Source: Streptomyces poonensis
GTDB lineage: Bacteria; Actinomycetota; Actinomycetes; Streptomycetales; Streptomycetaceae
DNA length: 64,000 nucleotides
Direction of reading: 5' to 3'
Assembly: GCF_014650915.1 (NCBI RefSeq)
Contig: NZ_BMVW01000001.1
Span: 682,001-746,000, forward strand
In this document: piece after piece, positions 1 to 9,915 of the stretch
How the letters are laid out: each line of letters opens with the position of its first letter
Position numbering within the stretch: position 1 is the stretch's first letter
The notes under the pieces: generated by a model
What the model saw: the letters and a program-made list of their open reading frames with translations, nothing else
Told to the model about the DNA's origin: nothing
Databases searched by the model: none
Made by a program: the position numbers and the translations under genes

Positions 1-1
1 C

Positions 2-2278
2 CCGTACGCCGACCGGGCGACCGCGCTGCACCCGCGGCTGGCCGCGTGGGCCGCCGAGGTCGAGGCCGAGCGCGCCGCGCGGGTGAGCGTGGAACTGCGG
101 GTCGAACTCCCGGCCGGACGGCGCCGTGACGTCCGGGCGGCGCTGCAACTGCGCACCGCCGCCGACCCGTCCCTGGTCCTGGACGCCACCGAGCTGTGGG
201 CCGACCCCGGCCGAGCGCACCGTCTGCTCGGTCCGCACGCGGAGGCCGAGACCCTGCTCGCACTGCGCCGCGCGGCCCGCGCCTGGCAGCCGCTGACCCG
301 CCTGCTCGCCGAGGCCGCCCCCAGTGCGCTGCGGCTGGACGACGAGGAGACCATGGACCTGCTGGGCGACGCCACCGACGCGCTGCGCGCGGCAGGCGTG
401 CACGTGCACTGGCCGCGGGAGCTGGTCAGGGCGCTTCAGACGCGGGCGGAGATCGGCGCGGCCACCGCGCCGGGCGCGACCGTGGACACCCTGCTGGGCC
501 GTGACACCCTGCTCGACTTCTCCTGGCAGGTCGCCCTGGGCGGCGAGAAGCTCACCGACGCGGAACTCGGCCGGCTCGCCGAGGCCCGCCGCCCCCTGGT
601 CAGACTGCGTGATCAGTGGGTCGTCGCCGATCCGGGGCTCGTGGCCCGGCTGAAGCGGCGGCGCACCCGCGAACTCGCCCCGCTCGACGCGCTGCAGGCG
701 GTGCTGACCGGCGAACTGGAGGAGGACGGCGAGCGAGTCCCGGTGGACGCGGCCGGCGCCTTCGGCGAACTGGTCGCCCGGCTGCGCGATCCGGAGGACC
801 GCGCCCCCGTCCGGGTTCCGGAGGGCCTGACCGCCTCCCTGCGCGGCTACCAGCGGCGCGGCCTGGCCTGGCTGGCGGACATGACCCGCCTGTCCCTCGG
901 CGGAATCCTCGCCGACGACATGGGCCTGGGCAAGACGGTCACCCTGCTCGCCCTCCACCTGCACCGCCAGGAGCAGGTGGACACCGCGGGCCCCACCCTG
1001 GTGGTCTGCCCGGCCTCCCTGCTCGGCAACTGGCAGCGCGAGGCCGCCCGTTTCACCCCCGCCGTGCCGGTGCGCCGCTACCACGGTGGCGAACGCACCC
1101 TCGACCACCTCGCCGACGACGAACTCGTCCTGGTCACCTACGGGGTGCTGCGCCGCGACCGGGCACACCTCGCCGCCGTGAAGTGGTCGCTCGTCGCCGC
1201 CGACGAGGCCCAGCACGTCAAGAACCCTTACGCCACCACCGCCCGCGAGCTGCGGGCCCTGCCCGCCCGCGCCCGCGTCGCCCTCACCGGCACCCCGGTG
1301 GAGAACAACCTCTCCGAGCTGTGGGCGCTGCTCGACTGGACGACCCCCGGCCTGCTCGGCCCGCTGTCCGCCTTCCGCGACCGCTTCGCCAAGCCCGTCG
1401 AACGCGCCGCCCTCGGCACGGACGACGAGGAGGAAGCCGCCGAGGCGGCCCACCGGGCCGCCGCGCGGCTCACCCGCCTCACGCGCCCGTTCCTGCTGCG
1501 CCGCCGCAAGTCGGACCCCGGCGTCGCTCCGGAGCTCCCGGCCAAGACCGAGACCGACCACCCCGTCACCCTCACCGGCGAACAGGCCGCCCTGTACGAG
1601 GCGCAGGTCCGCGAGGCCATGGCCGCCATCGAGGAGGCCGACGGCATCGCCCGCCGTGGCCAGGTCCTCAGACTCATCACCGCGCTCAAACAGATCTGCA
1701 ACCACCCCGCCCACTACCTGCGGGAGAGCGGCCCGCTGCCCGGCCGCTCCGGCAAGCTGGAACTCCTCGACGAACTCCTCGACACGGTGGTCGCCGAAGA
1801 GGAGGGCGCCCTGGTCTTCACCCAGTACACACAGATGGGGCGGCTGCTGGAACAGCACTTCGCCGACCGCGGTGTCCGCGCCCGCTATCTCCACGGCGCC
1901 ACGCCCGTGCCGCGGCGCGAGGAGATGGTCGCCGCCTTCCAGCGGGGCGAGTTCCCCGTCTTCCTGCTCTCCCTGAAGGCCGCCGGTACCGGCCTCAACC
2001 TCACCCGCGCCACCCACGTGGTCCACTACGACCGGTGGTGGAACCCCGCCGTCGAGGACCAGGCCACCGACCGCGCCCACCGCATCGGCCAGGACCGCCC
2101 CGTGCAAGTCCACCGGCTCACCACCCAGGGCACCGTCGAGGACAAGGTCGCCCGTCTGCTCGGCGCCAAGCGCGCCCTGGCGGACCAGGTCATCGCCTCC
2201 GGCGAGGCCGCCCTGACCGAGCTGTCCGACACCGACCTCGCCGAACTAGTCGCGCTGTCGAAGGAGTTCGACGCATGA
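2..2278 (+). CDS. SNF2-family DEAD/DEAH helicase, 5'-truncated by window edge
   Basis: The reading frame is open from the first bases, so the N-terminus lies outside the window. The visible 758 residues hold a complete SNF2 motor. Motif I is DDMGLGKT near visible residue 305, the Walker B box is DEAQ, motif III is TGTPVENN, and the C-terminal helicase lobe ends in motif VI RAHRIGQ. Family members are ATP-driven DNA translocases that remodel protein-DNA complexes; the bacterial role is poorly defined. The upstream segment before the motor (about 250 visible residues) matches the SNF2-associated helical region by position only. The stop TGA overlaps an ATG, and a SWIM zinc-finger gene follows directly, which is the usual bacterial partner of this helicase type. 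Family call is secure; biological substrate unknown. Confidence 0.95.
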   Translation, partial: PYADRATALHPRLAAWAAEVEAERAARVSVELRVELPAGRRRDVRAALQLRTAADPSLVLDATELWADPGRAHRLLGPHAEAETLLALRRAARAWQPLTRLLAEAAPSALRLDDEETMDLLGDATDALRAAGVHVHWPRELVRALQTRAEIGAATAPGATVDTLLGRDTLLDFSWQVALGGEKLTDAELGRLAEARRPLVRLRDQWVVADPGLVARLKRRRTRELAPLDALQAVLTGELEEDGERVPVDAAGAFGELVARLRDPEDRAPVRVPEGLTASLRGYQRRGLAWLADMTRLSLGGILADDMGLGKTVTLLALHLHRQEQVDTAGPTLVVCPASLLGNWQREAARFTPAVPVRRYHGGERTLDHLADDELVLVTYGVLRRDRAHLAAVKWSLVAADEAQHVKNPYATTARELRALPARARVALTGTPVENNLSELWALLDWTTPGLLGPLSAFRDRFAKPVERAALGTDDEEEAAEAAHRAAARLTRLTRPFLLRRRKSDPGVAPELPAKTETDHPVTLTGEQAALYEAQVREAMAAIEEADGIARRGQVLRLITALKQICNHPAHYLRESGPLPGRSGKLELLDELLDTVVAEEEGALVFTQYTQMGRLLEQHFADRGVRARYLHGATPVPRREEMVAAFQRGEFPVFLLSLKAAGTGLNLTRATHVVHYDRWWNPAVEDQATDRAHRIGQDRPVQVHRLTTQGTVEDKVARLLGAKRALADQVIASGEAALTELSDTDLAELVALSKEFDA

Positions 2279-2316
2279 CTCGCACGACCCTCACGACCGA
2301 GGAGCTCACGGCATGA
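2275..2316 (+). CDS. Possible 13-codon coupling micro-ORF between helicase and SWIM genes
   Basis: ATG at 2275 overlaps the helicase stop as ATGA, and its own stop overlaps the SWIM start as ATGA at 2313-2316. The product would be MTRTTLTTEELTA. The GAGGAG inside it (about 2299-2304) is the ribosome site of the SWIM gene. It may only hand ribosomes from one gene to the next, or be chance; no function is claimed for the peptide. Confidence 0.25.
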   Translation: MTRTTLTTEELTA

Positions 2317-3587
2317 CCCCCGCCCGCAAGGCCCCCCGCAGTGGCACGCGCGCCTTCGCCGCCACCTGGTGGGGCCGGGCCTGGGTGGACGCCCTGGAGG
2401 GCTCCACCCTCGACGCCGGACGTCTCTCCCGAGGCCGCACCTACGCCCGCAAGGGCATGGTCGGCCCGGTCACCGCCGCCCCCGGAGTACTGCGCGCCGA
2501 GGTCGAGGGCAGCGCTCCCTGGCCCTACGACTCGACGGTCCGCCTCCGCGTCCTCACCGACGCACAGTGGGAGACCCTCCTCGACACCATCGCCGCCCGG
2601 GCCGGCCGTACCGCCGCCCTCCTCGACGGCGAGATGCCCGCCGACCTCGTCGACGACGCCCGCGCCGCCGGCGTACCCCTGCTGCCCGAACCGGGCGAAC
2701 TGGACCCGGAGTGCTCCTGCCCCGACTGGGGCCACCCCTGCAAGCACGCCGCCGCCCTGTGCTACGCCACCGCCGCCCATCTCGACTCCGATCCCTTCTG
2801 GCTCCTCACCCTGCGCGGCCGCACCAAGGACGCGGTCCTCACCGCGCTGCGTACCCGCCGCCGAGCCCTCACCGGCGCCGCGTCACCGGTCGACAGCACG
2901 CCCGGCAGCCGGGGCGTGCCCGCCCGCGCGGCGTTCACCTCCTGGGACGGCACCTTCGCACCGCCCGCACCCGAACCGGCCGAGAACCCACCCGGCGCCA
3001 CCGCCCCCGAAGCGGCCCCTCCCCCGCCCACCAGCACGCCCCCACCCGACGCCTCCTTCACCCTGGACGACCTCGGCGCACTCACCCAGGACACCGCCCG
3101 GTGTGCCCGCCGCCTCGCCGCCGGGCACACCGCCTCACTCGTCTCCACGCCCGTCGAGGACGCCGTACGTCTCGCCGCCTCCGGCATCGGCGAGGCCCGC
3201 TTCCACCACCTCGTGCGCGCCGCCGGCCTGCCCCCGCTGGACTTCGCCCGCCTGGTCCGCGCCCACCGCCACAGCGGACCGGCCGGCGTCGCCACCGCCC
3301 GCACCTCCCTCACCCCCGATCCCGCGGCCATGGCCGCGGCCCGCACCGCCCTGACCGCTCCCGACACCGCGGACGGGACCGCCGGCACCCCGCCCCTGCG
3401 CGTCTGGCGCAACCGCCTCACCGTCGACGCCGAAGGCATCCAGATCCGCCTCGGCCCCGACCACCGATGGCACCCCTATGTCCGCGAAGGCCGCGGCACC
3501 GCCGCCGAATGGTGGCCCTGCGCTCCCGCCACCGCCGACCCGGCCGCGGCCCTCCTCGCCGCCCGGACCGCCGCCGTGGCGCACTGA
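2313..3587 (+). CDS. SWIM zinc-finger protein
   Basis: The 424-residue protein carries a SWIM zinc finger near residues 130-145, seen as CSCPDWGHPCKH, which fits CxC-x6-CxH. SWIM domains bind nucleic acid or protein partners and in bacteria are commonly encoded next to SNF2 helicases, as here. The middle (about residues 190-250) is a proline- and alanine-rich linker. The remainder has no motif I recognise. The start is chosen for the GAGGAG about 8 nt upstream and the ATGA overlap with the preceding micro-ORF; the gene is probably cotranscribed with the helicase. Likely role: cofactor or targeting subunit of the helicase, inferred from context. Confidence 0.88.
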   Translation: MTPARKAPRSGTRAFAATWWGRAWVDALEGSTLDAGRLSRGRTYARKGMVGPVTAAPGVLRAEVEGSAPWPYDSTVRLRVLTDAQWETLLDTIAARAGRTAALLDGEMPADLVDDARAAGVPLLPEPGELDPECSCPDWGHPCKHAAALCYATAAHLDSDPFWLLTLRGRTKDAVLTALRTRRRALTGAASPVDSTPGSRGVPARAAFTSWDGTFAPPAPEPAENPPGATAPEAAPPPPTSTPPPDASFTLDDLGALTQDTARCARRLAAGHTASLVSTPVEDAVRLAASGIGEARFHHLVRAAGLPPLDFARLVRAHRHSGPAGVATARTSLTPDPAAMAAARTALTAPDTADGTAGTPPLRVWRNRLTVDAEGIQIRLGPDHRWHPYVREGRGTAAEWWPCAPATADPAAALLAARTAAVAH

Positions 3588-3653
3588 AGCGAAGGCCGCC
3601 TTCCGCTGCCGCTCATTCCGGCCGACTCGGCTCACACCGACCCCACGCCGCAC

Positions 3654-3659
3654 TACGGT
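3654..3659 (+). promoter_or_regulatory. -10 box TACGGT of a leaderless promoter (VapB-like gene)
   Basis: TACGGT ends exactly 6 nt before the ATG at 3666, so transcription would start at the A of the start codon. There is no ribosome-binding site in between. No convincing -35 box is visible. Confidence 0.5.
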
Positions 3660-3665
3660 GTTCGC

Positions 3666-3932
3666 ATGGCAGGCAAGAAGGTGGCCATCACCCTCGACGA
3701 AGCCCTGGTCGAGGCCCTGGCCAGTGTCGCCGAGGAGGAGGGCGTCCCACTTCCCCGGCTCGTCGCCGAGGCAGCCGAGCCGGGGCTACGGCTGCGGGCC
3801 GGCCGGGCGGTGATCCGGGAGTGGCAGGCCGAGCACGGCGCCTTCACCCCGGAGGAGCTCGCCGCCGCCCGCGCCGACATGGCCGCCGCCGACGCCGAGT
3901 ACCTCAGCGGCCCGGGAGTCTCGGCGGCGTGA
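3666..3932 (+). CDS. Ribbon-helix-helix type antitoxin (VapB-like)
   Basis: The 88-residue protein begins with a basic strand-helix segment (AITLDEALVEALASVAEEE) typical of CopG/ribbon-helix-helix DNA-binding antitoxins. Its acidic, alanine-rich C-terminus (residues 55-85) would be the toxin-neutralising tail. It is followed by a PIN-domain gene whose GTG start overlaps the TGA stop (GTGA), the standard antitoxin-toxin layout. Such pairs are normally autorepressed by the antitoxin. The partner toxin here appears internally deleted, so the antitoxin may be an orphan or act only as a DNA-binding protein. Confidence 0.72.
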   Translation: MAGKKVAITLDEALVEALASVAEEEGVPLPRLVAEAAEPGLRLRAGRAVIREWQAEHGAFTPEELAAARADMAAADAEYLSGPGVSAA

Positions 3933-4216
3933 ACATCCCCTACCTGTACGACGCCGGTGCGCTGATCGCCATCGACGACGGTGACCGGCGCATATGGGCC
4001 CGCCACAGACTGACTCCCGACGACGGCCGGGACATCCACGTTCCCTCCGTCGTCGTCAACCGGGCCTGGCGGGACGCACGCCGCCAGGTCAGGCTCGGCA
4101 AGTTCCTCGCGGGATGCCACGTCGTGCCCGTAGGCAGGACCTCCGACCCGGACGACATCCACGCCCTCGTCGACACCCAGGCCGTCAAGCCCGCTCCCGT
4201 CATCCGCACCGTCTGA
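3929..4216 (+). pseudogene. PIN-domain (VapC-like) toxin with central deletion
   Basis: GTG at 3929 overlaps the antitoxin stop. The 95-residue product starts with the PIN signature YDAGALIAID and continues with the usual VPSVVV...AW...RLGKFLAGC region. After GRTSDPDDI it jumps to the C-terminal family block. Actinomycete PIN toxins of this type are usually about 130 residues and carry an acidic motif (TSD-x-DA) roughly 35-40 residues before a second TSDP motif; only one TSD is present here. A deletion between two short repeated TSD-coding stretches would explain this. Loss of the central acidic residues predicts loss of ribonuclease activity. The frame is otherwise intact, so it may still be translated. 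The alignment is from memory of the family. Confidence 0.62.
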
Positions 4217-4454
4217 CCCGCGAGCGGGTCTCCGGCAGACGTTGCCGACGCACCCCCGGGTCGGACTACCCTCTTGTCCGGCCGACCGGGGGGCAGGGAT
4301 CACGCATCACCACGGCACATGCGAACACATGCGAACGGCTGCGGTGACGCCAGCTCACGGACGTTGTGGGCGAACTCCGCGAACGCGGCAGTCATACCCC
4401 TCGACAAGCTTCCTGACCTGCGGCTTCATTGCCGAGGCCAGGAAGCCGGAACGG
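4217..4454. other. Intergenic gap between VapC remnant and ychF
   Basis: No plausible gene or strong hairpin was seen in these 238 bp. The two flanking genes converge here. Confidence 0.5.
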
Positions 4455-5543
<1,089 letters not shown>

Positions 5544-5759
5544 GTTGCGACTTCCCGTACGTGAGGATGAAAGGACTGGGCTTCGGGCTTCCTGACCCGT
5601 GGCCCCGGTCTCTCATGGCCGGATGGCTGACAGGGGTGACGCGCGGGCCGATCCACCAGTCTACGGCGTGCGGGCTCCCGTTCCGGCGGGCCCGTCGAAC
5701 GCCAGGTCAAGCTCCGCCGTACGGCGTGTCAGAGGTGCGATTCACCACATGAACCGACC

Positions 5760-5765
5760 TAAGTT
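5760..5765 (+). promoter_or_regulatory. -10 box TAAGTT of a leaderless promoter
   Basis: TAAGTT is followed by 6 nt and the ATG at 5772, placing the predicted transcript start on the start codon. No ribosome-binding site precedes the ATG. Confidence 0.42.
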
Positions 5766-5771
5766 GGTCTG

Positions 5772-6617
5772 ATGGAGCAGAAGGAGCAATACAGGACGCG
5801 TTCTCAGCCCGGACAGCGCCGTGGCACGCCTCTTCCGCCCCAGGCGGCGCGGGGCGGCGGACGTGGGGGCCCGGGCAGGCCCGTACGTCCGTCGGGCCTT
5901 CCGGGTCCGCCAGGTCCGTCGGGTCCGTCGGGTCCGTCGGGTCCGTCGGGTCCGTCGGGTCTTCCGGGTTCGCCGAGTCGTTCAGGGCCGCCGAGTCCTC
6001 CGGGGCCTCCGGGTCCTCCGCCTCGGGCGAGCCGTGCGGGGCAGGCGCGGGGGCGCGAGGCCGTACGGCGCTCGGCTGTACGGCGCTCCCCTGCCCCGCC
6101 GAGGTCCCCGCAGCCCCGGCCCGCCGCGGCCGGTGCCGTACGGCGCCGGTCCCCTGCGGCCGGTGCCGTACGGCGGCTGCCGAATCCTCGGCTCACCGGG
6201 CTCGGCGGCGGGCTCTTCTGCGGGGTGTCGATGCTCGCGCTCGGCGGCCTGGACCGCCTGCTGTTCGAGGCGTCGCTGGCGGTGTACGGCGCGCTGTTCC
6301 TGCCCGTCAGCGCGCTGACGGCGTTGTGGGTGCGGCGGAGCGACACGGTCACCGCGCCCGTGATCGTGCCCATCGCGTTCGCCCTCGGGCTGCTCACCGT
6401 GGCCGACGGCGACGGTCTCCCGGGGCGCCTGGTCGGCCTGGTCACCGCGCTCGCCATGGCCGCGGGCTGGCTGTACGGCGGCACGCTCGCCGCCGGTGTC
6501 ATCGCGACCGTACGGAAGCTCCGGCTGATGCGCCGCAGGGCCGCCGCCCGGCAGCGGGACCGGGGGCGGGTCGGGCTTCCCCTGCCACCGGCTCAGGCGC
6601 GACGCCGCACCGCTTGA
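5772..6617 (+). CDS. DUF6542-type membrane protein with Gly-Pro-Ser-rich N-terminus
   Basis: The protein has 281 residues. Residues 1 to about 135 are low-complexity, with a GPS tripeptide run (residues about 48-62) and more Gly-Pro and Arg stretches, probably disordered and cytoplasmic. Residues about 140-250 hold four hydrophobic segments, followed by a basic tail. The membrane half resembles the actinomycete DUF6542 family from memory. No catalytic motif is visible and the function is unknown. It diverges from ychF and converges with ppgK. The start fits the leaderless -10 box. Confidence 0.75.
   Translation: MEQKEQYRTRSQPGQRRGTPLPPQAARGGGRGGPGRPVRPSGLPGPPGPSGPSGPSGPSGPSGLPGSPSRSGPPSPPGPPGPPPRASRAGQARGREAVRRSAVRRSPAPPRSPQPRPAAAGAVRRRSPAAGAVRRLPNPRLTGLGGGLFCGVSMLALGGLDRLLFEASLAVYGALFLPVSALTALWVRRSDTVTAPVIVPIAFALGLLTVADGDGLPGRLVGLVTALAMAAGWLYGGTLAAGVIATVRKLRLMRRRAAARQRDRGRVGLPLPPAQARRRTA
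5913..5957 (+). repeat. Five perfect copies of a 9-bp tandem repeat (GGTCCGTCG)
   Basis: The unit GGTCCGTCG is repeated five times in frame and encodes Gly-Pro-Ser triplets. Degenerate units continue on both sides. Such arrays are prone to slippage, so copy number may vary between strains. Confidence 0.85.
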
Positions 6618-6640
6618 ACCGGGCCGCGCGAACCGGGCCG

Positions 6641-7384
6641 CTAACCCTGCGCCGCCCGCATCGCCGCCCCCACGATCCCCGCGTTGTTCTGCAGCTCCGC
6701 CGGGACGATCTCCGCCGTGATGCCCTCGATCAGCGGCAGGAACTTGTGGGACTTGCGGCTCACGCCACCGCCGATGATGAACAGCTCCGGCGAGAAGAGC
6801 ATCTCCACGTGCGCCAGGTACTTGGTGACACGGCGGGCCCACTGCTCCCAGGAGAGGTCCTGGTCGTCCTTGACCTTGCTGGAGGCGCGCTTCTCCGCGT
6901 CGTGGCCGTTCAGCTCCAGGTGGCCCAGTTCCGTGTTCGGCACGAGGGCGCCGTCCACGAACACCGCGCTGCCGATGCCGGTGCCGAAGGTGAGCATGAT
7001 GACCGTGCCCCGCCGGTCCCGGCCGGCGCCGAACCGCATCTCGGCCACGCCCGCCGCGTCGGCGTCGTTGAGCACCGTCACCGGCAGGCCGCCCAGGCGC
7101 TCGCCGAGCAGGGCGCGCGCGTCGACGCCGATCCAGTTCTTGTCGACGTTGGCCGCCGTACGGATCGTGGAGCCGCCCGTGACCACGCCGGGGAAGGTGG
7201 CACCGACCGGTCCCGTCCAGCCGAAGTGGTCGACGACCTGCCGCACGCCGTCGGCCACCGCGTCCGGCGTCGCCGGGTGCGGGGTCAGCACCTTGTACCG
7301 CTCGTCCGCCAGGTCGCCCCGCTCCAGGTCCACCGGGGCACCCTTGATCCCGGATCCGCCGATGTCCACACCGAAGATCTGCAT
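6641..7384 (-). CDS. ppgK: Polyphosphate glucokinase
   Basis: The 247-residue ROK-fold kinase begins with the phosphate-binding loop [13 protein letters not shown]. It has the second glycine-rich motif [12 protein letters not shown] and the [17 protein letters not shown] segment typical of polyphosphate/ATP-dependent glucokinases. It phosphorylates glucose to glucose-6-phosphate in the cytoplasm, using inorganic polyphosphate as well as ATP. Length matches the actinomycete enzyme (about 250-270 residues). The start is supported by a -10 box TAACGT exactly 6 nt upstream of the ATG on the minus strand (7391-7396), implying a leaderless mRNA. Confidence 0.95.
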   Translation of the reverse strand: MQIFGVDIGGSGIKGAPVDLERGDLADERYKVLTPHPATPDAVADGVRQVVDHFGWTGPVGATFPGVVTGGSTIRTAANVDKNWIGVDARALLGERLGGLPVTVLNDADAAGVAEMRFGAGRDRRGTVIMLTFGTGIGSAVFVDGALVPNTELGHLELNGHDAEKRASSKVKDDQDLSWEQWARRVTKYLAHVEMLFSPELFIIGGGVSRKSHKFLPLIEGITAEIVPAELQNNAGIVGAAMRAAQG

Positions 7385-7390
7385 GGCTCT

Positions 7391-7396
7391 ACGTTA
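7391..7396 (-). promoter_or_regulatory. -10 box TAACGT of leaderless ppgK promoter
   Basis: On the minus strand TAACGT is followed by AGAGCC and then the ppgK ATG, so +1 would fall on the start codon. Confidence 0.48.
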
Positions 7397-7464
7397 CGTC
7401 GTACGACGGACAGTGACGCCCCCGCCCTCGCAGAGCCTCCCGCGGTTTCCGGGGCGCCGGCGCG

Positions 7465-8481
7465 CTACTCGCCGACCGGAGTCTCCGGAGCCTGTCCCGT
7501 GCGCTCCGCCATCAGCGCCGCCGCCTCCTCGCGCAGGTCGCGACGGAGCTCCTTCGGCAGGGAGAAGGTGATCGACTCCTCGGCGGCCTTGACGATCTCG
7601 ACGTCCTCGAAGTCCCGCTGGGACAGCCACTCCAGGACCTGCTCCACGAGGACCTCCGGCACGGAGGCGCCCGAGGTGACGCCGACCGTCGAGACGCCCT
7701 CCAGCCAGGCCTCGTCGATCTCGTCGGCGAAGTCGACCAGGTGCGCGTCGCGCGCGCCGGCGAGCTTGGCGACCTCCACGAGCCGCTTGGAGTTCGAGGA
7801 GTTGCGCGAGCCGACCACGATCACCAGGTCCGCCTCGGCGCCCATCTGCTTCACGGCGAGCTGGCGGTTCTGCGTGGCGTAGCAGATGTCGTCGCTGGGC
7901 GGGGAGACGAGCTGCGGGAACTTGTCCTTCAGCGCGTCGACCGTCTCCATGGTCTCGTCGACGGAGAGCGTGGTCTGGGAGAGCCAGACCACCATGGACG
8001 GGTCGCGGACCTCGACCTTGGCGACGTCCTCGGGGCCGTCGACCAGCTGGATGTGGTCCGGCGCCTCACCGGAGGTGCCGATGACCTCTTCGTGGCCCTC
8101 GTGCCCGATCAGGAGGATGTCGAAGTCGTCGTTCGCGTAGCGGATCGCTTCCTTGTGGACCTTGGTGACCAGCGGGCAGGTCGCGTCGATGGTCGCGAGG
8201 CTGCCGCGCTTGGCCTCCTCGTGGACGGTCGGGGCGACACCGTGCGCGGAGAACATGACGATGTTCCCCGGCGGCACCTCCTCCGTCTGCTCCACGAAGA
8301 TCGCACCCTTTTTCTCCAGGGTCTGCACGACGTACTTGTTGTGGACGATCTCGTGCCGGACGTAGACCGGGGCCCCGTACTGCTCCAGGGCCTTCTCCAC
8401 AGCGATCACGGCACGGTCGACACCGGCGCAGTAACCGCGCGGGGCGGCGAGGAGGACACGGCGGCCAGGCTGAGCAGTCAT
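7465..8481 (-). CDS. ispH: 4-hydroxy-3-methylbut-2-enyl diphosphate reductase
   Basis: This is the last enzyme of the MEP isoprenoid pathway, an iron-sulfur protein that converts HMBPP to IPP and DMAPP. The three cluster cysteines are at about 18 (PRGYCAGV), 102 ([11 protein letters not shown]) and 200 ([11 protein letters not shown]). The ATG at 8481 gives 338 residues and is preferred over an upstream in-frame ATG at 8490. A -10 box TACGAT (8489-8494, minus strand) lies 7 nt ahead of it and would overlap the longer start. The divergent xseA promoter region carries a tandem repeat. Confidence 0.96.
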   Translation of the reverse strand: MTAQPGRRVLLAAPRGYCAGVDRAVIAVEKALEQYGAPVYVRHEIVHNKYVVQTLEKKGAIFVEQTEEVPPGNIVMFSAHGVAPTVHEEAKRGSLATIDATCPLVTKVHKEAIRYANDDFDILLIGHEGHEEVIGTSGEAPDHIQLVDGPEDVAKVEVRDPSMVVWLSQTTLSVDETMETVDALKDKFPQLVSPPSDDICYATQNRQLAVKQMGAEADLVIVVGSRNSSNSKRLVEVAKLAGARDAHLVDFADEIDEAWLEGVSTVGVTSGASVPEVLVEQVLEWLSQRDFEDVEIVKAAEESITFSLPKELRRDLREEAAALMAERTGQAPETPVGE

Positions 8482-8488
8482 GCGGACC

Positions 8489-8494
8489 ATCGTA
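8489..8494 (-). promoter_or_regulatory. -10 box TACGAT, near-leaderless ispH promoter
   Basis: TACGAT on the minus strand is followed by 7 nt and the ispH ATG, predicting a 0-1 nt leader. This decides between the two candidate starts. Confidence 0.42.
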
Positions 8495-8562
8495 AGGGCC
8501 TCGCCCGGTGGCCCGTGGAGCACGCCCCCTGGGGCAGCGGGGCATCAAGGGGGCGCACGCCC

Positions 8563-8670
8563 GTCGGCTCTGTCGAGCGCACGCCCGTCGGCTCTGTCGG
8601 CCGTGTGTCCGGTGGCTCTGTTCGAGCGCGCGTCCGTCGGCTCTGTCGGGCGTGCGTCCGTCGGCTCTGT
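8563..8670 (+). repeat. Five copies of a 24-25 bp tandem repeat between ispH and xseA
   Basis: The core GTCGGCTCTGT (one copy GGTGGCTCTGT) starts at 8563, 8587, 8611, 8636 and 8660, giving spacings of 24, 24, 25 and 24 bp. The remainder of each unit is CGxGCGTCC-like. The array fills most of the divergent intergenic region and ends about 14 bp before the xseA -10 box. It could be a slippage product or a multi-site operator. Confidence 0.85.
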
Positions 8671-8683
8671 CGGTGGTGCCCAC

Positions 8684-8689
8684 TACCCT
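8684..8689 (+). promoter_or_regulatory. -10 box TACCCT, near-leaderless xseA promoter
   Basis: TACCCT is followed by 7 nt and the ATG at 8697, so the leader would be 0-1 nt long. Confidence 0.4.
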
Positions 8690-8696
8690 CGGGCGC

Positions 8697-9905
8697 ATGG
8701 CACTGACTACGTCCGCGGACGCCCCGCTGCCCGTCGGCGAGGTGTCGCGGCTCATCGGGGGATGGATCGACCGGCTCGGCGCCGTGTGGGTCGAGGGGCA
8801 GATCACCCAGTTGTCGCGGCGCCCCGGAGCGGGCGTCGTCTTCATGACGCTGCGCGATCCGTCGCACGACATCTCGGTGAGCGTGACCTGCTACCGGCAG
8901 GTGTTCGACGCGATCGCCGACGTCGTCAGCGAGGGCGCCCGCGTCGTGGTGCACGCGAAGCCGGAGTGGTACGCGCCACGGGGCCAGCTCTCCCTGCGGG
9001 CCGCCGAGATACGGCCGGTCGGCGTGGGCGAGCTGCTCGCGCGGCTCGAACAGCTGAAGAAGTCGCTGACCGCGGAGGGACTGTTCGCGCCCGAGCGCAA
9101 GAAGCCGCTGCCGTTCCTGCCGCAGCTGGTCGGGCTGGTCTGCGGCCGCGCCTCGGCCGCCGAGCGGGACGTGCTGGAGAACGCCCGGCACCGCTGGCCG
9201 GCCGTCCGCTTCGAGGTGCGCAACGTCGCCGTGCAGGGCGTCCACGCGGTGCCGCAGGTCGTCCAGGCCGTGAAGGAGCTGGACGCGCTCGACGACGTCG
9301 ACGTGATCATCGTGGCGCGGGGCGGGGGCAGCGTGGAGGACCTGCTGCCGTTCTCCGACGAGGAGCTGGTACGGACCGTCGCGTCCTGCCGTACGCCGGT
9401 GGTGTCGGCGATCGGGCACGAGCCGGACACCCCGCTCCTCGACTACGTGGCCGACCTGCGCGCGTCCACGCCGACCGACGCCGCCAAGAAGGTCGTGCCG
9501 GACGTGGGCGAGGAGAACGAGCGGGTGCGCTGGCTGCGCGACCGTGCGCGGCGGAGCGTGGAGGCGCTGGTGGAGCGCGAGGAGCGCGGGCTCGCCCATG
9601 CGCTGGCCCGCCCGTCGATGGAGGACCCGCACCGCATGATCGACGAGCGCGCGGACCAGGTCGACGCACTGCTCGCCCGTGGCCGCCGCTGCTTCGGCCA
9701 CCATCTGGACCGCTCCTCGTCGGAGCTGACGCACACCCACGCGCGCGTGGTGGCCCTCTCCCCCGCCGCGACGCTCCAGCGGGGCTACGCGGTGCTCCAG
9801 AAGGCCGACGGCCATGTCGTCCGCGCGCCGGAGGAGGTCACGGGGGACGAGCCGCTGCGGGCCCGGGTGGCCGGGGGCGAGATGACCGTACGAAGGGACG
9901 CTTAG
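8697..9905 (+). CDS. xseA: Exodeoxyribonuclease VII large subunit
   Basis: The 402-residue catalytic subunit degrades single-stranded DNA from both ends into oligonucleotides that the small subunit helps process further. The N-terminal OB fold spans about residues 10-105 ([12 protein letters not shown]...VWVEGQITQ). The catalytic domain shows [14 protein letters not shown] and [18 protein letters not shown] motifs (here [19 protein letters not shown]), followed by a charged helical region. The frame is open further upstream through the repeat array, but homology begins at the ATG at 8697. xseB follows directly, forming the standard operon. Confidence 0.96.
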   Translation: MALTTSADAPLPVGEVSRLIGGWIDRLGAVWVEGQITQLSRRPGAGVVFMTLRDPSHDISVSVTCYRQVFDAIADVVSEGARVVVHAKPEWYAPRGQLSLRAAEIRPVGVGELLARLEQLKKSLTAEGLFAPERKKPLPFLPQLVGLVCGRASAAERDVLENARHRWPAVRFEVRNVAVQGVHAVPQVVQAVKELDALDDVDVIIVARGGGSVEDLLPFSDEELVRTVASCRTPVVSAIGHEPDTPLLDYVADLRASTPTDAAKKVVPDVGEENERVRWLRDRARRSVEALVEREERGLAHALARPSMEDPHRMIDERADQVDALLARGRRCFGHHLDRSSSELTHTHARVVALSPAATLQRGYAVLQKADGHVVRAPEEVTGDEPLRARVAGGEMTVRRDA

Positions 9906-9915
9906 GGTGGGAAGC

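Noticed and set aside
616..2316. 566-codon plus-strand ORF overlapping the SNF2 gene
   Set aside because: It is an Arg/Pro-rich frame shadow of the helicase with no domain; typical of GC-rich DNA.
5760..5775. Second DasR site (TTGGTCTGAT) at the DUF6542 start
   Set aside because: Only the left half-site matches; there is no inverted right half.
8508..8696. Long N-terminal extension of xseA through the tandem repeat
   Set aside because: Homology and the -10 box both place the start at 8697; the extension is repeat-encoded.
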